DNA of 64,000 bases. Source: Juglans regia. Its lineage: Eukaryota > Streptophyta > Magnoliopsida > Fagales > Juglandaceae. The stretch lies in contig NC_049912.1 in the NCBI RefSeq assembly GCF_001411555.2, forward strand, positions 16,476,341-16,540,340. Direction: 5' to 3'. Below the pieces are notes generated by a model. That model had not been told where the DNA came from. It searched no databases and saw only the letters and a list, made by a program, of their open reading frames with translations. Both the position numbers and the translations under genes were made by a program. This document shows, piece by piece, positions 44,890 to 56,092 of this stretch; position 1 is the first letter of the stretch, and each line of letters opens with the position of its first letter.

Positions 44890-46980
44890 GTGCCCTGTAA
44901 CAAAAATATGAAAAATATTTTTAAAAATAAGAATTTGCTATAAAAATATGTAATAATAAAAAATAGATTAATATATATAATTATGAAATGTAATAGTTTT
45001 GTCTATATTTGAAGATTTTCTCATTTACAATAAAACTTTCACATATATTATCTACAAAATATCCATGACAATAATATAGGAATTCACACAAACACATTTA
45101 CAGCTACACAATTTTCTATTACAAATCCAAAAGTGACTATTGGAGTTTATAAGCTATCGTCATACGTTTCTAAATAAACTTAATATCTAAAAATAGTAAA
45201 TAAATTATTATTTATTGATATTAACAAGTAATATATTCTAATTATAATGTAAAAAATTTTAATTCCGGAATATGAGAAAAAATATATACTTTGATTGTGA
45301 AGTCTCTATTTTTTTGTAACTATAACATAAAACATTCTCATTTTTTTCATATTTAGTTGTTTTGTTGCAATTTTTACGACATGTAATAAAATGGTTGATG
45401 TAATAAAATTTAAGTATATGCACAACCTAAAATCTAAAACACAAACACGGGATTTATCAAAATATTGTTCAAAAGTAAGTAGGACAAAATATCTAAGTTT
45501 TGATCTTCACTCTTTTCTCTAGATTCCAATTTTTATCTCGATTGTGACGATGCTTGAAATCCTCTATATCGTCGAGTATCTCTGTGATAGCTTGGTCAAT
45601 TGTCTCAAGGCGTTCCAAGATGGAGGGCTTGGGCGAGCTTATAACCATTTTAGGCACAATCATTTCCGGAGGAGTTGCTGTCATTTTGTAATTTCCCATT
45701 GAAATGTTCTAATCATGTTACAACTTTTACCATTCTGGATGGAGAATAGTAGTGAAAACTACCATAGTGAGATTTTGAAAAATTTTAATAAGTAAACAAA
45801 TAATATACCACATATATCATAGGGGAATATAAAAGTAAACACAAATAAATGTATGGACATATATGCATGACATAAAACTTTGAGTGTATGCATCATGGAC
45901 TTTTCTTATAAAAATAATATTTCTTATCTTCTTTTTAAACCATTTTTTTTACAGCTATAAATGGACAGATTTATGTCCATATTTTTAGAATTTATTTTAT
46001 TGTTTACAATTCATATTATACACATGATGTGCATAATATTTATAACTATAATGCAACGACCTGCAAGAACCAAATGACAAATTTGACATGTATGCGACCG
46101 ACTTTTATAATCTTTGAGTATCCCAACCTAAGTATCAAAGTAGCTGTATATATATAAAGTAGGAAAAGAAATCAATTAATTCCAAATAAGAATTTCATAT
46201 AGATTATATTCAATGAACCAAATGAGATATTACACTTTAGAATTGAACAAACTTATTAAAAGAAATTCAAACGTTGAGAGAAGAATGGAAAAATCTAATT
46301 GTAAGTGATTCTGCATACTAATACGCACACTCATTCAATATGATTGGTCAGAAAGTAGATTTTATTGAAAATAATGCTAATTTGAATTTAAAATATGAAA
46401 GCAACAACATTAGTACGCATATTGGTATACAAACTTGCTTGTATATAGCAAAACTCGAGAAGAATATATTCATACAACAAATATATAATGTCTACAATGT
46501 AAAATAGTTTTTCTAGATGCAGGCAGTTTCGCGCACCGACCGCGCACCAATTTCCTAGCTGGAAAGTAGAGTTTTCCTTTTACCAATTTCCAAAGACCCC
46601 GACCCTTGAAACGAAAAAAATAGAAATAATAATCTTTTTAGTTTTTAACTTGTCGTCCATTTTCCTTCCTTTTCTCCTTACTGCTCTCAAACCCTCTTAT
46701 GGATATGAACATCCTCTTCAAGCCTCGATCTTCTGCGAGAACATTTCTCCAAAATCACATCTTTTGCTGATATGGGTCGTCGACCATTTTAGTGCAAACA
46801 ATAGCTTCCACCGCTTTTTGGCCTCAGTTACTTCACTCTGAAACCGTTCATAACTTCATAGGAACAATCTCGGTTGTTTCTTGTGATTTTAATGGCTTCC
46901 TGGTTACCATAATCACATTCTAAGAAATGAGTTTTTCCTTTAACACGTGTAACATCGATGTGTGTTTATGAGGGTAGCTT
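44890..46980. other. AT-rich, probable non-autonomous Helitron body, no gene
   Basis: Very AT-rich with no Rep/helicase motif. A 68-codon minus-strand frame at 45493-45699 (MGNYKMTATPPEMIVPKM, LERLETIDQAITEIL) has reasonable composition and a possible amphipathic helix but no recognised family. I do not call it a gene. 46530-46930 is slightly richer in GC and also unassigned. Confidence 0.35.
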
Positions 46981-46991
46981 CATTTTTGTTG

Positions 46992-46992
46992 C

Positions 46993-47039
<47 letters not shown>
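46992..47039. repeat. (CT)n(AT)n compound microsatellite
   Basis: About 14 CT units followed by about 9 AT units. Confidence 0.95.
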
Positions 47040-47099
47040 AGCTAGCAAGTGATATATGTTCTATCTAAAGTTTCTGCGTTTTGAGAAGATAAATTCCTT

Positions 47100-48240
47100 G
47101 TTTAGTCCGCTGAGAATTCATAGAAAAAGTAAATAAATTATTATTTTTTATTCATAGATATTTCGTTGTTTGAGAACTGAGAAATTGAATAACTCTACTC
47201 CCCTTAGAACAATCGGAAGCAGATTAGGCCACCATTTCATTTTCTGAAAGAACTCTAATTTTTCAAATAAGTTCGCTAGGGCCGTTGTTTCAGGAAAAAT
47301 ATACGCCGCTGGAGGTAGTCCAAGGACTTTCATCTACTGAAAGTGAAACGAAAATGATTCGCATCATTTAAAAAAAAAACTCCTGCCCAAAACTCAAAAA
47401 TGAAAAGGAACTGTTTCATTAATGAAGAATTACATGTCAACCGGTCAGTGCACTTCGGTGCGCAAAAATGCCTACAACAAGACTTTTCCAATGTAAAATG
47501 TATTAATAATTCTGGATAGCTTTCCATTACCAACGTATTATTCCTTATAGGGGAACATAACAGATACTGCTTGGACCTAGTGGGTCCCATACTACTTGGA
47601 TGTGCTAACAACCGAAATAATAAGTAAATGAAAATGAAATGAAATGAAATGTATGAATGCAATTACAATGAAATGAAATGTGTCTTCCAGAAGCTTTAGC
47701 ACTTTAAAGTGTTGGCGTGATCATGTCCTTTGATTTCATCAACGGTGTATGACTTCTAGGAATTTTTTTCTTCCATCGTGTATTTGTAGGTAAATCAACG
47801 TGAAAGTGATTTTTTTTTCTCTGATTGTCGCAGTTTTTATCTTTAAGTTTAACTCGGAGTCCTTTTTTTTCTTTATTGAATGTTTTTCTGTAAGTGTAAT
47901 CTTTTATATATGAGAAATGATTTTTGCAATTGTGAATATATAAGTATCGTACAATCACTTTGAAAAAAATAAATAAATATGAGATTCATATAAAAGATAA
48001 TAATTTTTTAATAATAAATCTTATTTTTTTTTAAAATAATTATATAATATTTACGCATTTCACGATTGTACCTTATATTATTTGAGACCAATCGGTGCAA
48101 GTTGGCTCAGCCGGAGAAAAATCCAGAACATCGGAAAAGGCAAGGATTGCGCGGACAAATGAATATAAAACAAATTGTTAGACAACGAAACGATAAATGG
48201 TGGAAATCTAATCTAGAGTTAAACAATTGGAAAAATCAAG
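47100..48240. other. Intergenic, no convincing gene
   Basis: A 61-codon minus-strand frame at 47148-47333 (MKVLGLPPAAYIFPETTAL) is preceded by an ATG but has no recognisable domain. GAAATGAAATGAAATG-type words occur at 47636-47690. The rest is AT-rich. Confidence 0.35.
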
Positions 48241-48600
48241 AATCAAGATAAAATCCAGAACGGATGAGAAGAAGTAAGGACATAACGGGAAAATGCAAAA
48301 AAAAAAAAAAATCCAGGGCAAAAATGGAAAAAAAGGGTAAACGAAATTCTTCTGCATTGGCGGGGACAAAAATAGAAAATAAATTATTATACAATTGGTT
48401 GAAAGGGAAAAAAAATACAAAAGTAAGGACAAAAATGTCAAATAGAAATGGACGACTGCAGCTGCCAAGGATGCAAACGGAAAACAAATGGAAAAGCATG
48501 GGCAAAAGAAAAAAAAAACAGATGCAGGATGTCAAAACATTGGGAAAATGAATTAAAAAATAGGGATAAAATAAAATAGATAAAATTGAAAAAAAATAGT
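48240..48600 (+). repeat. Purine-rich degenerate repeat, GGCAAAAATGG-like
   Basis: The plus strand is about 80% purine, with recurring GCAAAAATGG, GACAAAAATAG and GACAAAAATGTC words at irregular 25-60 bp intervals and an A-run of 15 near 48297. The Lys-rich (plus) and Phe-rich (minus) frames here are composition artefacts. Confidence 0.5.
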
Positions 48601-49159
48601 GAACGATAGCTGCCTGTTTATTGACATTTATTATATTCAAGATATATACAAATTCATGTGTAAATGTGTTGAGCGAATATGGAAACTCAGGTGCAATGGG
48701 AAAAATTAACTAACAAATCAGACCAATTTATATGAGTCACACATGACATAACAAACCGAAAAATTTAAAAACATGATTCAATTTGAATTCTTTTACGTTA
48801 GCTTGATGAGCCGTTTTAACTGAGCTTTCCAGCACCACAAAGATCATCTCTTCATCCGACATCAGACTCAAAAGTCATCATGACTATTTTACTTCGACTA
48901 GGACTATATATCTCACTAAATCTGATAAACTAGTTGGTATTTCTGGGAATTTGGTCCAATCTCAACCTGGACTTTACCCAATATAATTCAAAATCAATTA
49001 AACTAAGCTTTGCCATAAGAATAGTGGATACTGCAATGTCTGTGGGAGTTAATTTGTGATTTTTTTCCTCTCTAGGTTTTCGTGGGTTATCTACTTAGAG
49101 GCCATTTTCCACTGTCGTCCGTGCAGTTTATGTTCTTTGGTTTAGATTTATTGGTGTTT

Positions 49160-50544
49160 ATGGAGGATTCTCTCAATGATGTCTTCCAACACCTCTCATT
49201 GACTGAGTAGGAAAATGCGGCGGTGGTGGTGGAACCAGAGAAGTTGGTAGATGCTCTTCTGAGTGTGGGTAAGTGCTTGATTATGAAGTTGTTCATTGCG
49301 AGACACTATAATAAAGATTTTCTCAAGAGCACGATGAGGAAAGCATGGCATCTGGTGATGGGGGTGAAGTTTAGAGACCTGAATTCCAATCTCATGCTTG
49401 TTGAATTCGAAGATATAAGGGATAAGGAAAAGGTTCTTCGTGAGGGTCCTTGGTATTTCGATAAACATCTGGTCTTAATGTTTGAAGTTGACGGTCAGCT
49501 ACATTTTGGGTAAGGCTTTATGATTTACCTTTAATGGTTCGTATTGAATATGTGGGTCGCTTACTGGGTGGAAAAATTGGAGTTGTTGAGGAGGTGGATG
49601 CAAAGGAATGGGAGATAGAGTGGGGGGAATATTTACGAGTTCAAGTTACTTTGACAGTTGATAAACCATTGCTTAAAGGCTCAAAATTCATGATTGGAGG
49701 TGGAGAACCTGTGTGGGTTCATTTCTCCTATGAGAGACTCCCAAACTTCTGCTACTGGTGTGGATGTTTGGGACATGGTGAGAAGGATTGTGCAACTGCT
49801 ATTCGGGGATTTGAGATGCCTGCAATGAAGGACTTTCCATATGGGATGTAGCTTCGTGCAGATAGCGGTTTTGGTAATCATCCATCTACAGGGAAGAACG
49901 AAGAAAATGGTCCGCCAAAATCTTCTCCCACTTCTATCTCTAGTGATCAGGATTTACCTAGGCAAAAGGATTTCAAGGGCAAGGCAGTGGAAGAGAATAG
50001 GCCTGACACAGCTGTGGAATGAGGTGAGTCTTCTCTGTCAAAAATTCAAACTGTTTCGATGGCAGTTACGGCAAGTATGGGTGCTGATTTTCAGGAACAT
50101 AAAAGTGGGAAATTTGAGGTGGGTGAGAAGTTAGGGGCGGTTACTAACAATATGTACTTTTTGAAAGAAACAGGTACAACATCGAGTAAGGCTTGCAAGC
50201 CTCGTGTACATGGGCCTGATGGGCCACAACAGGTGACAATCGGTGCTAAGGTGGATGGTCTTGAGAAGGTTGTTGTGCATAAGCCCGATGGGCTTAGTAG
50301 CAAGAAGTGGAGACACATGTCTATGCTGCATGAAAAGACATCCTTTCCTTCTCTGGAAGTGCTACCTGTGTGAGATCCGTTGCAAGGGAGTTCCAAAAAA
50401 AGAAATGGGGTTTTAGAGAAGGGGGTTTCAAAAGGGAGGTCAGTCAAGCTTATTCAAGTGGCACAATTTCATGATGGTGTGACTTGTGATACAGACTCTG
50501 AGAGATCGGCGGTGTCTGTGGAACAACACCACCAGGAGCCATGA
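49160..50544 (+). pseudogene. LINE E ORF1, nucleic-acid-binding protein, broken
   Basis: ATG 49160 begins MEDSLNDVFQHLSLTE, then a TAG. It continues in the same frame with AFVARH-type DUF4283 content (LVEFEDIRDKEKVLREGPWY, FDKHLVLMFEVDG), another TAG at about 49511, LPLMVRIEYVGRLLGGKIG, and a CCHC knuckle CYWCGCLGHGEKDC. After 50020 frames change. The last residues QHHQEP end in TGA at 50542-50544, overlapping the ORF2 ATG at 50541. The family role is binding LINE RNA in the RNP. Confidence 0.88.
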
Positions 50545-51260
50545 AACTTCTCAATTGGAATGCCAGTGGGCTTGGGAACCCACGTGGCATTGGCACCCTT
50601 TGTGACTTAATCAAGAGGGTAGGGCCAGAGATAGTGTTCTTGCAGGAGACCAGACTCTCTACTCATGAATTTGAATCCTATAAGTACAAATTAGGTTTTC
50701 AAAATTGTTTGGCTATTAGTTCATTTGGTAGAAAAGGTGGAATTGCATTGCTATGGGGAGCTGATGTTGATTTGTCTGTTATTAATTACTTTGCTAATCA
50801 TATTGATGCTGCTGTTAAAGATTCTAATTTGAGTATGGACCACTAGTTCTTAATTGCTATATATGGATTCCTTGAAACTCACCTGAGGCATAATACATGG
50901 AGTTTGATTAAATCTCTATGTAGAGTTAATGATGAACATTGGAATTTGATTAGATCTTTATGTAAAGTTAATGACAAACCTTGGTTAGTGATGGGAGATT
51001 TTAATGAATTGATGTACAATCATGAGAAGAGAGGAGGTAAACCTAAGCCTGAAAGACAACTTTATGCTTTCAAAGAGGTTATTGATGAGTGTAATTTGAG
51101 GGATTCGGGTTTTTCCGGGCCCAAGGTTTACATGGTCTAATAGGAGAGTTGGGGATCAAAGCATTAGTGAAAGAATTTATTGACTTTTTGTCAATTCTGT
51201 TTGGTGGGACAGTTTTCCTAATGCACAAGTAACTCATGGTGTTGTAGCTTATTCTGATCA
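50541..51260 (+). pseudogene. LINE E endonuclease domain, with 42-bp duplication
   Basis: ORF2 starts MKLLNWNASGLGNPRGIGTL, then IVFLQETRLS (catalytic Glu), GGIALLWGADVDL, a TAG at about 50845, and, after a 42-bp in-frame tandem duplication (50898-50939 and 50940-50981, peptide LIKSLCRVNDEHWN repeated), PWLVMGDFNELM (catalytic Asp). The downstream SDH motif occurs near 51255 in another frame. This domain nicks target DNA to prime reverse transcription. Confidence 0.88.
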
Positions 51261-52170
51261 TTTACCTATTTGATTAAATTTGGAGGGTGCAGCTGCTTCC
51301 CGTTATATTAAAAAGTGTTTTAAATTTGAGACCATGTGGGTTGCTGAGAAATAATGTGAGGATATTATTAAAGGTGTTTGGGGGAGGTGTGTTGGCCCAA
51401 CTAATATGGATGATGTTTTTGATTTGCTAAAAGGTTGTGGAACTCAGTTGCAGGGGTGGAATAAACATTGTTTTGGGCATGTTTAGACTCAGCTCAGAAA
51501 AGCACAGAGAGCTCTGCACAAATTGCATTAGAGGAGAGGAGGCCAAAAATGAGAGGGGTGGAAGATTTGAATTTTGCAAGGGATGAAGTGTAGGTTTGGT
51601 TGGAAGAAATGAGATCATGTGGAGACAGCGTTCTAAGGCTCTGTGGCTCAAAGAGGGTGATACTAATACTAAATATTTTCACATGAAGGCATCTCAGTGA
51701 AAAAGAAAGAATAAAATTTTAAAGACCCAAGATGATAATGGACATTGGCAAGAAGGATTTCAAATTGATAGGGTTATACTTGATTGTTTCCAAACCTTTT
51801 TACAAGCTCTTCTCCGACTATTGTTGATGATTCTTTGGCTTTTTTAGAACCTTTGTCTGGGAAAGTTTCCGATTAGATGAATCTATATTTGATGAAGGAG
51901 TTCAATGCTGATGAAGTGAAGGAAGCTTTGAATCAAATGGATCCTATGAAGGCCCCTGGCCCTGATGGCATGTCTCCAATATTTTTTTTTTAAATATTGG
52001 CATGTTGTTGGTGACAACATTACATCAGCAGTGCTACAAGCCCTCAACTCAGGGCTTTTTTCCTTCTACACTGAACCATACTCATATTACTCTTATTCCT
52101 AAGAAGAAGTGTGCTGTTAAAATGGGAGATTATAGGCCCATTAGTTTGAGTAATGTGGGCTATAAACTAA
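51261..52170 (+). pseudogene. LINE E connector before RT
   Basis: Fragments of the endonuclease-RT linker in several frames: [24 protein letters not shown] text at about 51630-51690, VKEALNQMDPMKAPGPDGMS at about 51915-51975, and LIPKKKCAVKMGDYRPISLS at 52105-52160. An 8-T run near 51985 marks one frame change. Confidence 0.85.
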
Positions 52171-52895
52171 TTGCAAAGGTCCTTTTCTAATAGACTCAAA
52201 TCTATATTACCTAGTATCATAAGTGAGAGTCAAAGTGCATTTGTCATAGGGCAACTCATTTTTGATAATGTATTGATTGCTTATGAGTTGGTTAGTTTTC
52301 TCAAACACAAAAAGAAAGGTAAAAAGGGCTTTATGTCCTTGAAATTGGATATGAGTAAGACTTACGATCGTGTTGAGTGGGGGTTTATAAAGTTTGTTAT
52401 GGAAGTGATGGGTTTCCATCTGAGTTTATTGAGCTGATCATGTATTGTATTGGGTCTGTTGCTTTTCCTGTGTTGATCAATGGAGAGCCGAGAGGTCTCA
52501 TTATGCCAACTAGAGGATTAAGGCAAGGGGACCCATTGTCCCCTTACTTATTTCTCATTTGTACTGAATGGTTGATTTCCTTGTTGAGAAATGCTGGGTT
52601 GAGAAAATATATTTTTGTTATAAAAGTTTGTAGAGGGGCACCAAACATAAATCATCTGCTCTTTGTAGATGATAATCTTGTTTTCTGTCAGGTAGATGTG
52701 GAAGAAAATAGAAAGGTACAAATGTTGTTGGAGAGATATGAAATTGTCTCAGGTCAAAGAATTAATAAAGAAAAAATTGCTATTGTGTTTAGTGGCAATG
52801 TGAGTGTGGATACTCAGACTGGATTAAGCACCTTTGGAGCAACTGTGAAATACAACAATATTAGAAATATTTGGGACTTCCACCTATTATTGTGA
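52171..52895 (+). pseudogene. LINE E reverse transcriptase core
   Basis: Blocks in order: [40 protein letters not shown], then after a shift near 52400 PTRGLRQGDPLSPYLFLICT, the catalytic box NINHLLFVDDNLVFC (both Asp kept) and GQRINKEKIAIVFS. It polymerises cDNA at the nicked target. Confidence 0.92.
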
Positions 52896-54280
52896 GGTCC
52901 AAACACCATGCTTTTCAGTCTATCAAACAAAGGATATGGCAAAAGCTTCAAGCTTGTAAAGAGAAGTTGCTGTCGCAGGGTGGTAAGGAGACTCCTTCGA
53001 AAGCAGTTGCACTATCCATCCCAACATATACAATGAGTTGTTTCTTTCTACCATCTAGTTTTTGTGTTGAGTTGGAAGGTATGATGTCAAGGTTTTGGTG
53101 GGGTCAAAAAGGAAATGAGAGAAAAATTCATTGGTTGAGTTGGAGCAAATTGTGTCAGAATAAAACCCAGGGAAGGCTAGGTTTTAAAGATTTAAGAAGC
53201 TTCAATCTTGCTTTACTAGCAAAACAATGATAGAGATTATCTCAAGATGATAGGTCTTTACTGTGCAGATTACTAAAGGCGAAATATTTCCCTTACATCG
53301 GTTTCATGAAAGCAAGTTTGGGTAAATGTCCATCCTATACTTAGAGGGGCATTTGGGATGCACGAAAATGGCTAGTGGCAGGCTGTAGGTCGAGAATAGG
53401 GAATGGGAGATCTGTTAATATCTGGCAAGACCAATGGATTCCAGGTCATAATTCTTTGATATTGAAGGGCTAGTGGAAAGGGATGGTACTGTCTCTGATT
53501 TTGTTGATTCTTTATTTGTTTACAATGAAAGCGTGTGTGATGTTCACAAGCTAAGATCTCTCTTCAATCCAAATGTAGCCTTAGATATTCTTAAATTTCC
53601 CTTATGTTCAAATAATGTAGAAGATAGAAGGGTTTGGGCACATGAAAGAAATGGAATTTTCAGTGTGCGAAGCTGTTACAGATTCATTTATGCTCAGCTT
53701 GGTCACTAGTGTGCTGAATCATCAAATATGTAGGCTCAACAAGTACTTTGGAAGCATTTGTGGAAAATGAAAGTGCCAAACAAGATTAAAATTTTTGCAT
53801 GGCGTGCATGCAAAGATGGATTACCTACTGCTGTAAATCTGGTGAAGAAACATGTGCTGACAGATGATACCTGTAGATTCTATTTAGAAGCAAATAAAGA
53901 TATCACTCATGCAGTGGTTAATTGTGGTGTTGTTCAAGGTATGTGGCGTTTTTATCTACCTGAGTTAATGCTTGATAATAATGTGTCATTGTTTGATATG
54001 GCTTTGCAAATCTGTGAAAGGAAGATATATGAGAATTTGGCTGTTTATTTGTTTTGGCCAGGGGCTTCTGGTTTCAAAGGAACAAGTATGTGCATGATCA
54101 AGAGCTGTTAAGTCCTAAAACGGTAGTCGAGAATGCCTTTGTAATGCTGCAGAGTTATGATCAAGTTAGGCAGAAGACAGCTTATGAGACACTATTAGTG
54201 GCAACCCCCTCAATCTGATTGGCTTAAACTGAAGGTTGATGCTACAGCTTTTCCTGAATGGGATAAGGAACAACTAATTA
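52871..54280 (+). pseudogene. LINE E thumb, zf-RVT and RNase H start
   Basis: [40 protein letters not shown] and [17 protein letters not shown] form the thumb/connector. WARERNG-type (RVWAHERNGIFSVRSCY) and WKMKVPNKIKIFAWRAC form the zf-RVT region, with the Cys/His pattern disrupted (DTCRFYLEANKDITHAVVNC). At 54210 WLKLKVDAT opens RNase H, but the sequence loses homology within 20 codons. Confidence 0.87.
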
Positions 54281-54299
54281 TTTTTGTTTTTTTAGTTTT

Positions 54300-54718
54300 A
54301 TTCTTGTTAAATTAATTGAGTTCTTCTATTCATAATCTTTATACTAATATTTGTAAAAAAAATAAAAAGATAAAAAATCATGTGTGGTGTGTAATATATA
54401 GATGATGAGAAGAATTTTTCTCTCTCTATGAGTTATTGTGTTTTGACTTTGAATCCCTTTATACCTGATTAGCCTTTTGCAGTTTTGCATCAAATTTGGT
54501 AAATAAAACCCTCTTGCTCAAGTTCGTTTTTTTCCATCAAAACACGATACACATTGCAAAATTTTTCAATCGAAATCCCAATATCTGTGGAACAAAATTG
54601 CATGCCGGTTTTCAACTACGGACGATGAGAAAAAATTCTCAGTGAAAGAGACGAGTGCAGGTCACATTTTAGAACAAAATTCCCGAACAAACGGGAAAAA
54701 AATACGGAAAGAAAACAC

Positions 54719-54757
<39 letters not shown>

Positions 54758-55310
54758 GAACAAACCCAAAATAAAAGAAAGCTCTAGTAACTACAATAAT
54801 AAAGCTCTAGTTTTAGCTCCATGATCCCATCTTGAAAAATGTACTAATATTGGGTATATTACGAGCATTATAAAAATAAAGTTTAGAAAATGGGGAGAAT
54901 GATATTCCCACCGAACTCCCTACCGATTGTTGTGGTTTTTTTTTTTTTAATTATTTGTTTAATGATTAAAAAATTATTTTTTTAATGAATATGTGATTTT
55001 TTTTAAAAAACGTTTATGAGGTTTAAAAAGCAAAAAAAAAATATATTGTTCTGATCTCTTTATTTTTTTTTAAAAAAAAAATTATCTATATATTTTATTG
55101 TCGAGGGAAAAATGATTTTTATCATTTTTTTTAATTATAATCATTTCATCATTTGGAGGTAACAATTAACCGATAATTTCGATGAACACTAGAGCGAAAA
55201 ATAAGAAAGGGATTTTGATTTTCAAAGATAATAATTATTAAGGTGCATGGGCTGAGAAAATCTATCTTTGAATAAGCATAATTACAAATATGTTGTGGTC
55301 GGACGTCTTC
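54300..55310. other. AT-rich intergenic, upstream of U4
   Basis: Long A and T runs near 54945, 55005 and 55065, plus (AT)n at 54721-54753. No gene-like frame. Confidence 0.5.
54721..54753. repeat. (AT)n microsatellite
   Basis: About 31 bp of AT dinucleotides. Confidence 0.95.
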
Positions 55311-55317
55311 CTGCTTA

Positions 55318-55328
55318 GTCCCACATTG
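55318..55328 (+). promoter_or_regulatory. Upstream sequence element (USE) of the U4 gene
   Basis: GTCCCACATTG matches the plant snRNA USE consensus RTCCCACATCG at 10 of 11 positions. It spans -77 to -67 relative to the predicted U4 start, the standard position. Confidence 0.85.
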
Positions 55329-55359
55329 GGTGCAGAGGAAAAGTGGGGAGTGCTACTTC

Positions 55360-55368
55360 CAAATAAGA
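55360..55368 (+). promoter_or_regulatory. TATA-like element of the U4 gene
   Basis: CAAATAAGA lies at about -35 to -27. The gap from USE to this box is about 32 bp, the spacing of Pol II-transcribed plant snRNA genes such as U1, U2, U4 and U5, not the 24 bp of Pol III-type genes. The box is a weaker TATA than usual. Confidence 0.65.
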
Positions 55369-55394
55369 AGGGGAAGGAGGGTCTCTTCCTCTTC

Positions 55395-55548
55395 ATCTTT
55401 GCGCTTGGGGCAATGACGCAGCTAGTGAGGTTCTAACCGAGGCGCGTCTATTGCTGGTTGAAAACTATTTCCAAACCCCCTCTTCGGCCCGGGTTAAGCC
55501 CAGGCCGTCGAGAATTTCTGGAAGGGTTCCCTTCGAGGTAAAACCCTA
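55395..55548 (+). ncRNA. U4: U4 spliceosomal snRNA
   Basis: The sequence starts ATCTTTGCGCTTGGGGCAAT. That 5' segment is complementary to the U6 segment used in U4/U6 stem II. It is followed by the 5' stem-loop with its kink-turn (GTGAGGTTCTAACCGAGG...CTATTGCTGG), the stem I strand (TTGCTGGTTGAAAACTATTT), a central hairpin around TCTTCGGCCC, an Sm-type site (GAATTTCTGG) and a terminal hairpin GAAGGGTTCCCTTCGAGG. Length is near 154 nt, as in other plants. The 3' end is approximate. Correctly placed USE and TATA-like elements upstream argue for a real Pol II gene rather than a retro-pseudogene. U4 escorts U6 into the tri-snRNP. This is the only well-supported host gene in the window. Confidence 0.93.
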
Positions 55549-55549
55549 C

Positions 55550-55906
55550 AATGTTATATTCAAAACTTTATTTGCTTGTTGCTCATCGATTAGTTGTCCA
55601 GCTTTGACAACACTTCGCATATTTTGTCATTTCTAATCTTTATGATGTGTTCAAGGACAAAGTTAATAATTAGTTGCTGGAGTTTGGTGCTGTTGGCACA
55701 CAAAATAATGAATTTTTGCACCATCAACTAATATTAAATTTGTTAATCTCCTATTTTCTTAGTTCTTTTCTGGCATTAATCTACTTTATTAGCTTTCTAC
55801 GTTTCTTTTTTTAATTCGGGTATTCTGCTAAGAGTATGACATACAGTTTGTTGGTTGTTATCGAAGGAACTGCACCATGGCGTGATCAACACTGATATAT
55901 CAGAAC
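55550..55906. other. Intergenic, 3' flank of U4
   Basis: No gene seen. A possible snRNA 3'-box-like stretch (ACAATGTTATATTCAAAAC) lies just after U4, but I cannot confirm it. Confidence 0.35.
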
Positions 55907-55909
55907 TTA

Positions 55910-56050
55910 GGCTGTGTTTAGTTACTTTATTACTATTTAATATTTTATTATTATTTTTTATTACTGTTTATTATTATTTAATATTTTATCAATATATTTT
56001 TATTATTATTTATAAATCATCTGAGATCACCTTATTACCTAAACGTAATC
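55910..56050. mobile_element. Tourist-type MITE, 141 bp
   Basis: The ends GGCTGTGTTTAG and CTAAACGTAATC are inverted repeats flanked by TTA at 55907-55909 and 56051-56053. The interior is made of TATTATTATTT-type words. It lacks the GATGAG subterminal block of the other copies. Confidence 0.75.
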
Positions 56051-56074
56051 TTAAAATTGTTGTCACTTGACATA

Positions 56075-56092
56075 CCATGGGTTAACCCATGG
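56075..56092. repeat. 18-bp perfect palindrome
   Basis: CCATGGGTTAACCCATGG, directly beside the MITE. Confidence 0.95.

Larger units (their letters stand above)
49100..54300 (+). mobile_element. LINE E (plant L1-type), almost full length, decayed
   Basis: ORF1 (49160-50544), ORF2 endonuclease, RT and zf-RVT follow in order on the plus strand. RNase H is only begun (VDATAFPEWDKEQ near 54240), after which the sequence becomes AT-rich with A-runs at about 54355-54378. The 5' boundary lies somewhere before the ORF1 leader near 49100, and no target duplication was found. Numerous stops and shifts show it is old. Its proteins are distinct from those of LINEs A and D but of the same general type. 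Confidence 0.85.

Noticed and set aside
45493..45699. 68-codon minus frame with a possible helix
   Set aside because: No homology recognised and it lies in AT-rich Helitron-like DNA. Retained only as a remark in the region entry.
48208..48640. Lys-rich plus-strand frame and Phe-rich minus-strand frames
   Set aside because: Caused by purine bias. No start context, domain or codon pattern supports a gene.
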